21,304 nt of DNA, from assembly GCA_903772945.1 (NCBI GenBank), contig CAICTM010001866.1:1-21304 (forward strand). Reading direction: 5' to 3'. Positions 9,887 to 20,107 of the stretch are shown one piece after another (the first letter of the stretch is position 1; the number at the start of each line of letters is the position of its first letter). A program made the translations under genes and the position numbers. The notes beneath the pieces were generated by a model. That model was not told where the DNA came from and made no database searches. It saw only the letters and a list, made by a program, of their open reading frames with translations. Source of the DNA: Seminavis robusta (taxonomy: Eukaryota; Bacillariophyta; Bacillariophyceae; Naviculales; Naviculaceae).

Positions 9887-10978
9887 ATCCAACAATCGTT
9901 ATTTGACCGAACCATAAACACAATGCTTACTAGTAGACGTGACGTTTGTGACATGCGCCAGCTCATGATTTCAGTACATTTATTTTCATGACATCTCCAC
10001 CGATGGCCGCATCACTCCGTTCGCCATTCACCTTCTGCTGGCTCATGTACCGTAGTGACTTCTATCACCGGGCGAAATAATTGCGAAGCATCCATGGGAT
10101 CAGCAGGGATGATCCCGGTACAGTAGCATATGAACGTCCGCTTTGGTTCGGACCTCTCTTCGAGTTCAACCTTGCAGAGGATAGAAGCGTGACCTGGAGC
10201 CACGTTCATGGGACACACCGGCATCGCTGCACAAGAGCGAGAAACCTCCACAGAGCGATGAGTTCGTCGTGTTCTGCCAGATGGCTAGCTAACTTTGAGC
10301 TAGCTAAATAGACGACACTTTGGTTGCGACGTCCGACTGGCTACCGGTAGCTAGCTAGGCTACGAGGATAGATGAAGAAGCAAGTTGTCTTCGCGAATTA
10401 CGATTTGTGTTCCTGGTTGTGCCTGGATACTGAAGAACAACCAATCCGGTAAGTGTCAGTGCTCACAATCAAATGAATAAAGATTTCACAGCATCCTCGG
10501 CTCGGTTCCGGGATCCCCGCCCACCCTTGAGACAGTCTACCGTTGTCAAAGTAGCTTGTAGCTACGTGCTGGTGTAGCCACCGGCAGGTCGAAGCCTACC
10601 GTACGATGCAACCAAACCTTCTGGAAACCTTATTTTGACTGAACCGAAACGCAGAGAAGCAATTACAACACGACCTCCTCTTCAGAGTGGGCATGCACTA
10701 CTGGTACCAGGTGGCGGTAGCTAGCCAGCCAGACGAGCGAAAAATACGGTAGGTGTCAATTCACCCAAACTATGCAGAGCCATTTTCTTGAAAACGAGGC
10801 CGCGCCAATGCACACTTCAACAAAAGTTCCGAGGAAAAGACGAGAGGATTGAGGGGTTCGCTGAGGTGAGTGACGAGTGGAACCTCTGCCGGAGAAGAGT
10901 TGACACCCGTGCATCCATTGGAAACCATTCTCGTGGCTGGCCTGCAATTGCCGATCACCACCGTCACTGGTGTCCATC
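9887..10978. other. Intergenic region, no gene supported
   Basis: This stretch holds the 3' flank of the kinase gene and the 5' flank of the ankyrin gene. Open frames are short (under 105 codons) and overlap on both strands without recognisable domains. TAGCTAGC-type palindromes cluster at about 10283-10310, 10346-10356 and 10717, and TACCGGTA occurs at 10342-10349. A 5' exon of the ankyrin gene could lie here, for example one ending at the GTGAGT near 10866, but nothing proves it. Confidence 0.45.
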
Positions 10979-12510
10979 ATGTCCTCCACGTTCGCTTCTA
11001 CCAGCGATGTGGCTCTGTTTTTGGCGTCGGTCATGTGGATGACGGCAATACTCAAAAGGAACTCCACCAAGTCATCATCTAAAGTTGTGAGCCATGACAG
11101 AGTCGTGGTCGTCCCACTCTTGAATCATACAGACATTTGGGTAAACGACATTCTCCCCTTTCTAGGCCTGGGTCAGTATGCCTTTGTGGCCCCAGTGTGC
11201 CACAAAATGAACGCCATGTATCAGGAGTACTGTGATTCGGTGGTGCCACCTGATGCGCAGGCTCAACAACATGGCACCACAGCGACTAGCAATGATACCT
11301 TTTACAGCAATGTGTTCTACTCGGTACCGTGTGCCACAATGTGGGATGCTCAAACCAGAGACAATCCAGACAGGTACACACAGGTTTGCGCTGTGGCGGC
11401 CAAACTTGGGAGTCTTGCCGTTGTCCAATGGGGGCAAGAACAGGGATTTCCATGGGATGAAACTACCTGCACCAATGCTGCCCAGAATGGGCATTTGGAT
11501 ATCCTACAATATGCCCATGAACATGGATGTCCCTGGGACCAAGAAACTACCAAAATGGCAGCTGAACATGGTCATTTACAAGTACTACAATATGCACATG
11601 AGAATGGATGTCCATGGGATCCCATCATTTGCCATCTGGCGGCTGGGAATGGCCATTTGGATTGCCTCCAATATGCTCATGAGAATGGCTGTCCATGGAA
11701 TGAAGGGACATGCTGTAGTGCAGCCAAAAATGGCCAACTAGACTGCCTCCAATATGCTCACGAGAATAGCTGCCCATGGAATGAGAGCATTTGTGAAGCT
11801 GCTGCTGAATTTGGACATCTCCATATTCTCCAGTATGCTCATGAACATGGATGTCCATGGGATGAAGAGACTTGTGAGAAGGCAGCAGAGTCTGGTTCCC
11901 TAGAAATTCTTCAATATGCACATGACAATGGCTGCCCCTGGGACAGTTGTACAACCATGAAAGCAGCGGAACAGGGGCATTTGGAGTTACTACAATATGC
12001 CATGAAAATGGCTGCCCATGGGACAGGAACAGTTGTGCCAATGCTGCCCTCAAGGGCCATTTGGTGGTGGTACGATACCTGCATGAGAATGGGTGCCCCT
12101 GGGATTTCTTTACATGCATTTATGCTGCCAAGCATGGCCATTTGGAAACCTTGAAATATGCTCATGAACATGGGTGTCCGTGGAATGCACGAACCTGTCA
12201 CGCAGCTGCAGAAGGGGGTCATCTCGAGGTGCTGAAATATGCCCATGAAAATGGCTGTCCCTGGGAAACGTGGAGTTGCACCCTGGCAGCTGGAAGGGGG
12301 CACTTGATTGTCCTCCAGTGGCTACGCGAGAATGGATGTCCATGGGACAAAACCACAAGTGGATACGCAGCTGAAAATGGCCATCTGGAAACTTTGAAGT
12401 GGCTTTGTGCCAATGACTGCCCATGGGAAGAAGCTTGCTTGAAGGAGGCTGAGCGAAAAGGACACACTGCAATTATCAAATGGGCACATGATAATGGCTA
12501 CGCCGAGTAG
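10979..12510 (+). CDS. Ankyrin-repeat protein with F-box-like N-terminus (one frameshift)
   Basis: The first ATG in the open frame is at 10979. The N-terminal DIWVNDILPFLGLGQYAFVA followed by VCHKMNAMYQEYC is the F-box-like head usual for this ankyrin class in diatoms. It is followed by about 14 repeats of 26-27 residues, consensus TCxxAAxxGHLExLQYAHENGCPWDE, which form stacked helical pairs for protein binding. The frame breaks at 12000/12001: TATGCCATGAAAATGG lacks one C compared with the sister repeat at 12240 (TATGCCCATGAAAATGG). The repeats continue without loss in the next frame to TAG at 12508-12510. With that base allowed for, the protein is about 510 residues. Whether the break is real or a read error is open. 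Its partner is unknown, and nothing in the context suggests one. Confidence 0.85.
12000..12001 (+). other. Single-base frameshift inside ankyrin repeat 8
   Basis: Codons before the junction read LELLQYA and codons after it, in the next frame, read HENGCPWDR. Together these make a perfect repeat if one C is missing. This fixes the break to within a few bases. Confidence 0.85.
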
Positions 12511-12712
12511 AAATCCGTGTCACCAACTGTAGCTCATCTCTGCTGAGTACAATACTATCATGGAGTTTTCCCCTATGTAACAAAGCTGTACGTATCCAAA
12601 GTCTTGATGTTCCGATCTCTTCGCGTTCCTAGTGGGATTCATCCCAGGTAGAACGTTTGAAAGGACCAAATAGTGCACATTCTACTTTCGGCAAAACGGA
12701 AGTAACAGCTGA

Positions 12713-13499
12713 TCAAACAGCTTTTAATGGAAGGTCTGTGGGGCGGATTCGGAAAGCTATATTCCGATTGGTCAATGTTGGATGGGCCCCAGCATGAACA
12801 GCAATGACTTTGCCATAATCTTTTGTGGTGACTGACTCCGGTTGCTGCTTGTCGAGCAAAAAGACAATCGAACCAGAGCATGAAGTAAATGCATTCAAAT
12901 CGCACTCGACGTGGTTATCACCAACGACAGTAACTTTTCCGGTGTAAATATGGACATTTCCTGGCCTTCCATAAATGGTAGGAAGTTCCTCTTCCTTGAC
13001 GTTGCGCAAAGGAAATCTCTCGCTGTCTCTCACAAGCTGAAACGAGGCAGCTTCGACAGTGATGCCGTCCGTCATGGATCCAATTAATTGTATTGCCGAA
13101 TGAAAAATTGTATTGCCGAATGAAAAATCATGGCCGTATCGCCAGAAAATTCCATCCTGTAACTCCTTCCGGTCCTGTTCACTTATTACATTCCAATTCA
13201 AATCTTCGAACGACAAAGGCAGCCACCCTTGTACATGATCTCCAGCTTGTACCAACAGACAACAGACGGGCCCCTTTCGCTTTCATATTATGCTTCGGGT
13301 CGTTGAGCAAACTTCGCAAATTGTGCTTGACAGTCACTGGGGTGACCGCAAATTGAGGACTCCCTCCAGGACTGGTCGCTCCAAGACTATTTCGCCGAAT
13401 TGCCGAGAAAACTCCACTTCCAGTGGAAATACTTTCGAAAGCACACGTCGGCCAAATCTTCACTGATAGCTTCCTTGTCGTCAACGTAGGCGAGACCAT
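12713..13499 (-). CDS. Divergent trypsin-like (chymotrypsin-fold) serine peptidase, frame broken by a 7-nt duplication
   Basis: Reading on the minus strand, the ATG at 13499 gives STGSGVF, then FAVTPVTVKHNL. A second open frame carries GDHVQGWLPLSFEDLNW, DGITVEAASFQLVRD, TSCSGSIVFLLD and GKVIAVHAGAHP, ending in TGA at 12713. GSGVF, VKH, an Asp region and CSGS followed by an HAG strand match the order of His, Asp and Ser elements in chymotrypsin-fold peptidases. The residue assignments are inference, and the enzyme may be inactive. The two frames are split by a 7-nt tandem duplication at 13254-13267. Counting it once joins GARL directly to LVQAGDH and makes the locus 780 nt, a whole number of codons (259 residues plus stop). 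There is no visible signal peptide. Confidence 0.6.
13087..13126. repeat. Perfect 20-bp tandem duplication inside the peptidase ORF
   Basis: ATTGTATTGCCGAATGAAAA occurs twice in direct succession. Because 20 is not a multiple of three, the two copies are read in different frames of the minus-strand gene (FSFGNTI and FHSAIQL) and both stay open. Confidence 0.9.
13254..13267. repeat. 7-nt tandem duplication that shifts the peptidase frame
   Basis: AACAGAC is repeated twice on the plus strand exactly where the minus-strand peptidase reading changes frame. It adds seven bases, which equals a +1 shift. Confidence 0.8.
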
Positions 13500-13680
13500 G
13501 GCGAACAGAAACTCATCCTGGGTTCACCAGGCACTCAGCTATTCCCATAGGAGTCACCGTATCGTATTCCATAGTATTGTTGGAGGAGGAGGAAGAAGAA
13601 GCCCAAGCAGTACACGTAGCATTAGAAGAATGTGTCGATAGCCGAGGTTTCGGGCATGACACTAAACACCTTGGTTGAGT

Positions 13681-13834
13681 GAATGACGATTCGATTCGAG
13701 TCGTGCATAATCAGAATCCTAATCAATTTTTGGAGCTATCCTAATTAATTTTTGGAGCGGCTCCAAAAATTGATTAGGATAGCTCCAAAAATTGATTAGG
13801 ATTCTCATTTATCCACGACTCGCATCGTCATTCG
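13681..13834. mobile_element. Foldback (MITE-like) inverted repeat
   Basis: The centre is the G at 13759. Arms 13713-13758 and 13760-13805 are complementary with about one mismatch and can form a 46-bp stem with a one-base loop. Each arm carries two copies of a roughly 22-bp subunit (ATCCTAATCAATTTTTGGAG). The symmetry continues less perfectly outward to terminal GAATGACGAT at 13681 and its complement ending at 13830, with a short insertion in the left arm. It has no coding capacity, and I see no clear target-site duplication. It lies about 245 bp upstream of the WD40-like gene start. Confidence 0.8.
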
Positions 13835-13994
13835 TCCGGCTGTCTTTAAGTCTTCTCAACTACTGGAACGGTACCCGTACTTATTACCGATATGGAACCC
13901 CAACCAGCACCACCGATCTTCGGACGACCCTGTTATGATACTAGTAGTGGCTCACACAGCCTTCAAGCCCCGGATTCCCTTTATCTGCCTTCCT

Positions 13995-14001
13995 TATAAA
14001 A
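13995..14001 (+). promoter_or_regulatory. TATA box of the WD40-like gene
   Basis: TATAAAA lies 78 bases before the ATG at 14079, a reasonable distance for a TATA element with a short leader. No other element was identified between the foldback repeat and this site. Confidence 0.5.
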
Positions 14002-14078
14002 GACCATAACCCCTGTAGTCAGCCGATCTCCTTACAATCTTTTAGAAGACACGGCTCATCAGTGGCAGCAGCAGCAGA

Positions 14079-16539
14079 ATGGATGAAGGGAACGATGAAG
14101 ACACTAAAAGTAGTATATGCCGAGAGGCTGTTGCGCTCTGCAAAATTGAGTGGACCAATCAGGACATTAGTGCTACGTTAGAGAGATCGTCGGAGGCAAA
14201 AGAGAGTACAAGGGAGATTGAGGATCATGTAGCCTATTTGGAGGGACTTCTAGCGGAAGCCAATGCACAGAAAGAAGTCTGTACTTCCCGGGAAAAAGGT
14301 CTCAAGAGAAAACTGGAAGGGTTGAAACAGAAAAAGACCGCCCAAGAAAACCATGTACAAGATATCGTGGAAAGAGGAAATTTGGAAAGCCCTCGTGAAT
14401 TGAATATCTTAGGCCTTGGTGAGAAAGAATCAGAGTTATCAGAGGAAGAAACGCAAGTGTTACAAGCCATTCAAGACATTCGCAACTTTATGGAAGCGGG
14501 AAAACTGGAGGAAGCACGCACCGCAGAAGCAGCCTTGGCGGCCTGGGTGAATAGTGACGATGATTTGGTCTTTCCGGACCCTACTCGCATTTTGGGAGCA
14601 CATCATGCCAAGCGTGCTCAGTTTGTTCGCCCCTACAGCATTTGTTCCTCGGAAGATGTGGAAGCCACTCTGGAATACGCCTCTGAAAGGCCGGAAGAAG
14701 TCATACCTCCTCTAGCGGGTGATGCTATCATGGAATTCATGATGGGAATGATGGGGAATCCGCAAAAATGCCCCAAACCACCGCACATCAAGCTGCAAGT
14801 CTTGAATGAGATTCGTTGCTTTGCAATGGTTCTTGATAAGGCCAGAAAGGCTGCAAGGAAGCAAGTCGCGGAGGACAGTGATGATGATGACGAGGAGGAG
14901 GAAGACAGTGATAGCGAAGACGAGGAAGACAGAAGGCAAAGGAAACTGGTTGGCAAACGAGCGATCAGCTGGAACTCCATTGAAGTGTCAATCCGCAAAC
15001 ATCAAGAACTTAAATTGAAGCACAACACTATGCAGCTTGAGCTCCCCAGCGACAAGTCAGCTCCTATAGCCAGATTCAACACCGAGGCTCATTTTAGATT
15101 TGCAAGTCCCACGTCCCTGGAATCTACTCCAGATCTGACGAGAGCAATGGTTCGCTGTGAACTCCGCGAACTCTCTGACGATCCCACATTGTCGTCGTCC
15201 AAAGAGGGCACTTCTTCTCTGACTATCCCTCGACCTGCTGTCTACGAGGCCTGGCCCGAGGAATTTGATAGGGGGAGATTCCACATGGATCTGGACGGCG
15301 ACTGGATTGGAAGATGCGGAGGAAAGGAGGTAGACTGCTTCCCAGTTCCAAGCCCTGAAAGCGATCATGGTCCAGATATTCCAGAACTGCGCGAACTTCG
15401 AGAAGGGCCAGCTGGTAAGGATTGGTACACGGGCTGCATCGCGGACTCAAAACGAAAGCTTGTTTGGGCCACGAATGGCACGGGTGATCTGCATGGCTTT
15501 TCTTGCGAGAGTACAGAGAAAGTGGCAAGCTTGTCGTTTGGTAAACAAGAAAAGATGAAGAATCGACGATTTTTTGGTGACGGTTTTTTCAACATCTGCC
15601 GTGTGGGCAATCACATTGTCGGGTCGGGTGTAACCTCCAACCTATCGGTCTGGTGTATAGACCAGGCACTGGAAAACTTTGCCAGCAACGGAGACAAGCC
15701 CATGGCGCCTAGCCGTGTTCGAGTGGAAGACGCCTCTAGCAAATTTGAATGCGGCGAAATTTCATGGCTTGGTGGTTCCAATATACTTGTTGGTGCTGCT
15801 CAGATTGAAGAAGACGGAAGGTACAACCCATCTCTGAGGCAGTTTGACTTGGAGCGGGAGGCTGTCGTGGGCCTGTACTGTGGACTCAAAGGTGGAATGT
15901 CAATCGAAAAGCAGCACTGCTTCGAACGCTTCAACTCAATTCTTCTAGCTGACAGCCACTTCAGCTATGTCTTTGATGTCAGGACCTTCAAGCCTTCTAT
16001 TACTCTTGATACAGGGCACATTGAAGGCCAAATTTTGGGGATCCCTGGGCCAGCGGCCATGACGGCATTTGCTTTTTCGCAACGAAATGCCGAAAACATC
16101 CAGTGCTGGGATCTTCGTATGCCAGGTGAGTTCAGGAAGTCTTGTCTCACGCTCAACACAACGACAAAATGATTATGGCAGGATACCGCTCACATTTTGC
16201 TTTTCCTTGCATCTCCCAGCTTCTCACGCCTATTCCATGTGGACGGGCAACAACAGTGTCAATGGTCTCTTTTGGCACGAGCGAACGGCTAGCTTGATCG
16301 CTTCGACCTCCAACTTGCATCATCTTCATCTGCGTAACATTCGCTCAGGCGAGCGCGCCGCCAGGGGTGAATGGTATCCAGAATCTGATGCTGATGATGA
16401 CTCTGACTGGCCTGAGGAAGCGGTCCACGATCCTGGCTACTTTGGTAACTCAAAGTGGTGTCGCGACATTGGTTTCTCTGCTCTGATCCAATACTCTTTC
16501 AACAGTGGCAAGCCAGTATCGTCTCCTTCGAAAGAGTGA
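14079..16539 (+). CDS. Coiled-coil / WD40-like beta-propeller protein, one intron
   Basis: The ATG at 14079 opens a 2,047-nt first exon (14079-16125), joined to 16220-16539 for 788 residues. Residues about 25-120 are rich in Glu, Lys and Leu and look like a coiled coil. A second helical segment follows, then an acidic run of Asp/Glu/Ser at residues 265-283, often seen in nuclear proteins. The C-terminal half has beta-strand blocks typical of divergent WD40 repeats: GCIADSKRKLVWATNGTGDL, NLSVWCIDQAL, SYVFDVRTF and IQCWDLRMP. Splicing continues the last as MPASHAYSMWTGNNSVNGLFW. WD40 propellers act as binding platforms. The partner is unknown, and the WD40 assignment is from pattern only. Confidence 0.8.
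16126..16219 (+). other. Spliceosomal intron (94 nt) of the WD40-like gene
   Basis: The donor is CCAG|GTGAGT and the acceptor CTCCCAG|C. The intron is preceded by a pyrimidine-rich tract (CTTTTCCTTGCATCTCCC). It contains an in-frame stop at 16170-16172. Removing 94 nt joins the two reading frames exactly across a Gly/Ala codon (G|CT). Retention would give a 697-residue protein lacking the last propeller strands. Confidence 0.85.
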
Positions 16540-17542
16540 GGGGTCCGTGAGGAAGCCTCATAGAAGAGTGGACCAATGTACACGGAGGAGCATGGCTGTT
16601 GCTGCAACAATCAAACCGTAAGGGGGCTGTTGCCTGAAAGCAATCAAACCAAGGTTGCCTACCGGTACTTCCGGAAGCCGCCAAAGCAAAATCAAGAAAA
16701 CTTGCATGGCATCCCCTTCTTTACCGATAGGAAACATTTAGAAAAAGGCTTGGAATTGTACCAGGAGTTTCTCCGAAGTAGCTGCATCCTGGTAGATCAA
16801 TGGATTAGCTATGGATTCGAGAACCGGGAAAGGACAATGCAGAGGAGTGGATGCTTTGAGGATACCGGTACAACCAATTTCCACGGATCTTCCAGGCTTG
16901 TCCTGTCCATGAGCTTGATCTTGTGGTACTGGGCTGGGTGCTTCGTCACAGTTCATAAGAATCGAGTCATTCGATCAATCCGCTTCAAAATCACAACAGT
17001 TCTACCTTGGAACAAATGACAACCACGATAAAAAGGGCAATTTGTGTCCACAGTTGGGAACGTTGGAATCAACTTCTCATTCCTCCATTTCATGCGCAAC
17101 ACCATTGCCGCAAGATCTGCTCGCTGATGGGTACACCAGCGGACTCGCATGTACAACTTCTTGCCCTGATATCAGGAGGACGTTGCATCAAGCAACTTTG
17201 GCCCCATCTTTTATTTGTGCGACTTAGATAGCGGCCATGGGCACTGTGGCGTGGCACCGTCAATTTATTCGGATAATCGTAACTTTCACGTGTCCAGATT
17301 GGACGCGTTCTGCGCCGATGTTGGACCTGAAGGTGACTCAAATGTGAACGATGAAGCCTACTTCGAACACGATGGGAGCAAAACTATCCCCATGAGGGAC
17401 TCACCAACCTGTACAGCTGTGTAGGTGGCTACTAGCACTGCTTGCATGATGACTTTGAATGAAACGACCTGGACGTTCATAGGTTCGAGGGGCGTTGCGT
17501 CTCTCATCTCACCGGCATCTCGCCGAGTAAAGCGAGACAGAG
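16540..17542. other. Intergenic region, no gene supported
   Basis: A 147-codon plus-strand ORF (16576-17019) and several shorter ones have no recognisable domain and are Cys/Arg/Trp-rich, as chance frames often are. TACCGGTA occurs at 16660-16667 and 16863-16870, as at other non-coding places in this window. The first part is probably the 3' untranslated region of the WD40-like gene. Confidence 0.4.
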
Positions 17543-18310
17543 GTGGAGTCAACGCCACTGCTACCCCAAGGCGAATACAGCTCCCGGTGCACGTACAATA
17601 GGCATTGCTCTTCAAGTCTGGGAATAGTTGGTGGGACGTCCTCTGGGACTGCTTGGCTGGGCAAATGGCGTCTGATCCGCATCTTTTGTGACGATGGCGG
17701 TGCGATTGAGCTGCTACATCAAACTTCCAACCCGTCCAATGCACCGGTGACGTACCGTGCGAGTCTGACACTGTTGAGCGCCAAAGCATCCACTCGGATG
17801 TTGTCGTGGGGAGTTATTCCTCGCAGTTGGGACACTTCGCACTGTGGAAGTACCTTGACCGGCACTCCGACACAGGTACGTGCACTGATTGGCAGTACGA
17901 ATGTGGAGACAGCAATTGCTTTCGTTTTTTTATCTCCTGATACCGGTACGGGCAATGCATTGGATGGAGGCGACGACCTTCGGTACACGTGTTTGGGAGC
18001 TGTGGCTCGGCTGAATGACGGAGACGAAGGGGTCGCCTTGCCAAATCCCAACGTGACCCTGAAAACAGTTGGGCCGTACGTGGGGTACCGGTACTCTGTT
18101 GAGGCTTGCTCTCCTTTGAACCTTCCGAAGCACCCCCAACAAAGTATTGGAGTTGCGGAGGCTTCTGCTCCGTCTGGCGGCATCGGTGCGTTTGCAACAA
18201 GTTCTCCCTCTGTTGAAGACGGACGAGTGATCGAAGTGACCACAGCGTCTCCCACTGAGGAGGCAGAAAACATCGTTTGTGTGAATGAATCGCTTTGGTG
18301 CTACAGGTGA
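17543..18310 (+). CDS. Uncertain hypothetical ORF
   Basis: There is an open frame of 255 codons, but the first codon is GTG and the first ATG lies about 80 codons in (near 17799), so a complete gene would need an upstream exon or a repaired start. The product looks beta-rich with many Gly, Asp, Thr and Val (FVFLSPDTGTG, DDLRYTCLGAVARLNDGDEG). No domain is recognised. The opposite strand is open for 184 codons (17719-18273) and 198 codons (17814-18410), so the strand is not secure. The ORF contains two TACCGGTA palindromes, which elsewhere in this window sit outside genes, so it may be chance. Confidence 0.3.
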   Translation: MESTPLLPQGEYSSRCTYNRHCSSSLGIVGGTSSGTAWLGKWRLIRIFCDDGGAIELLHQTSNPSNAPVTYRASLTLLSAKASTRMLSWGVIPRSWDTSHCGSTLTGTPTQVRALIGSTNVETAIAFVFLSPDTGTGNALDGGDDLRYTCLGAVARLNDGDEGVALPNPNVTLKTVGPYVGYRYSVEACSPLNLPKHPQQSIGVAEASAPSGGIGAFATSSPSVEDGRVIEVTTASPTEEAENIVCVNESLWCYR

Positions 18311-19055
18311 CTTGCCGTGACCCCAGGCTCTTTAAAACCCTGGAGGATTGATTCTTTTGGTTTTGTGCATTGAATCGGTTGGTGAACACTGGGACTAACG
18401 AAAGTTGCACGACAACGTCTTTTTAAGGATGTCCCACGGGGGTATTTCTTAAAAGTGTGAAAAACCCATCCTCTCCGTGCTTTTATCGCGACAAGAAAAG
18501 TGAGGGGCCATCATTGTTGTGCTACCTTCGAACTATTCCTACTCCACCAAATGCTAGTGTCTGTTTCTTGTTGAGATATTCCACCTTATAAAGTAAACTA
18601 TGCTCTATCCAACTGACCACAATGGGACACAAAATGTGTTGTTGTGTGTTCAGCCAATGTAACTGCCATCGGCCCTTGAAAAACTGTTCATTCCAATGAA
18701 CTGCCGTGCTGTGACACCCACTTCGCTCCATAGACAGCCAATCTTTTGTGTCCCTTTCTTCAGCATGTGCTGCACCGTACTCAACAATGTATAGTGACTT
18801 GCCATCATGTCATTGGAGTGTGCCGTTCCAGAGCTGTTATGCATGTTCCCAGTGGCAGATTAGTTTGTTGTCGTGTTGCAATAGTGAGCAGTCCAAATGG
18901 TTCGCTCCGATCCACGGAAACCCATGGCCACTAGCGAAGAACGGCACGCTCGAAAAGGAATTTCGCTGATCAGAGAAATCGAAGATCGACACAAACAGAG
19001 TTACTGCGACACTGTTTAGCGCCAAATTGCAATTTGGCTACTTACAGGTTTCCAC
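18311..19055. other. Intergenic region, no gene supported
   Basis: Only short frames are present. A TTATAAAG near 18586 resembles a TATA box but is about 470 bases from the nearest start. A CTTACAG|G acceptor-like site lies at about 19041-19048, just before the next gene, so a small upstream exon cannot be excluded. Confidence 0.4.
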
Positions 19056-20107
19056 CATGATGAGCGACAGAGTTACCACTATCCAATGATGTTGCTTGCA
19101 TTGACTTTGCTGCCGCTGCCTGCATGCTGAAGGAGTTCCACAACACCACCATCAAGCCAGCGGCCAAGTATTGGATGAAGGGAGAAGGTATTCGCCCTCC
19201 CTCTCTTGAAGAGACTGACCAGCCAGCTGCATTCACTGTTGTTGAGGCAAAGAAGATCGCACGTGAGTACAAGACGCATGACATGTCGAGTAAGATGTGG
19301 TGTTACAACCTTGTTTTGATGGATGGAAGTGACACTTTGTTCAAGGCAACCACCAATAGTGGACTCTCCCACTACTTCGACGCATACCAGATCTTTGTTG
19401 GAATGACCATCTTTGTGGAAGACTATTCGATCGTCTTTCAGACATCCAACCGGTCGTACACATACAAGATGTACATGCTGATCAGGAAGATGAGCTGGAA
19501 GCTGCCTCCCCAGATGACTGGAATGATCATTCTTCCTCAAGATATGTGTGAAAGTGTGGTCATTACAGGTGTCAGGCCCAAGGAAGTCTCCACGAATAGG
19601 AAGCTGGATTCCTGGGGTATCCATTACGTCTCTCGTTTCGGTGCTGTGGTACCACTCATCGAGGCGACCAATTCTCCTGCCGCCAACAGGGACATGCACC
19701 ACCTTTGGATGCCAGCAGACAAAGGGCCTTACTTCAAAGGTGAATGGATCCAAGATCCCTCGACTCGCCAGGAATGGAAGGATGTCATGGACTATCCGCT
19801 GATGGTGAGGCGTGGATTGGACATGTCGGAGTGCATTCTTTGGACCTATGACCTTTACGACGAGGAAGATAACAAGCGTCAGAATTATTTCATCGTGGTT
19901 CAACCAAGCGAGGGTGAAGAAGGTCACCACAACAGCTTCCATTATCCGAATCCGCAGTTGAAACGATCAAATGTTGGTAGGGAATCACCATCCTCATCTA
20001 GCTCCCCCATTTCCTTCCCCATCGGCACCTTTTTGTTGCCGATTCGAGGATTTGCTGCAGGTTCCGATGGTCTGTGTCTTCTTTGGAACCACACTACCTT
20101 GGAGTGA
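19056..20107 (+). CDS. Unrecognised protein, long open frame, possible one-base break near its start
   Basis: The main frame runs from an ATG at 19124 to TGA at 20107 (327 residues). In the same frame sense continues upstream to 19064 (LSNDVACIDFAAAAC before the Met). An ATG in good context at 19056 (TCCACCATGATGAGC) reads MMSDRVTTIQ and then meets a stop; one missing base near 19083 would join it to the main frame. Start choice is therefore open. The protein alternates hydrophobic and polar residues (MWCYNLVLMDGSDTLF, YQIFVGMTIFVEDYSIVF), which suggests beta-barrel structure such as an OB fold, but this is a guess. Trp and Met are frequent and the C-terminus is Ser/Pro-rich. No membrane segment or known catalytic motif is seen. 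The antisense ORF (19079-19942) is judged a shadow. Confidence 0.6.

Noticed and set aside
9244..9966. Minus-strand 240-codon ORF opposite the kinase gene tail
   Set aside because: It has a Phe/Leu/Ser-rich composition mirrored from Lys/Glu codons; no domain is seen and it is fully antisense to a better frame.
16576..17019. 147-codon plus-strand ORF after the WD40-like gene
   Set aside because: Its composition is odd (Cys, Trp, Arg), it has no domain, and it lies where a 3' untranslated region is expected.
17460..17530. tRNA-like GGTTCGAGG box
   Set aside because: No acceptor stem, anticodon arm or A-box could be folded around it. No tRNA or rRNA was found elsewhere by eye.
19079..19942. 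Minus-strand 287-codon ORF
   Set aside because: It overlaps the plus-strand 19056-20107 gene. The plus frame has more natural protein composition and a good start context. Kept as a small doubt only.
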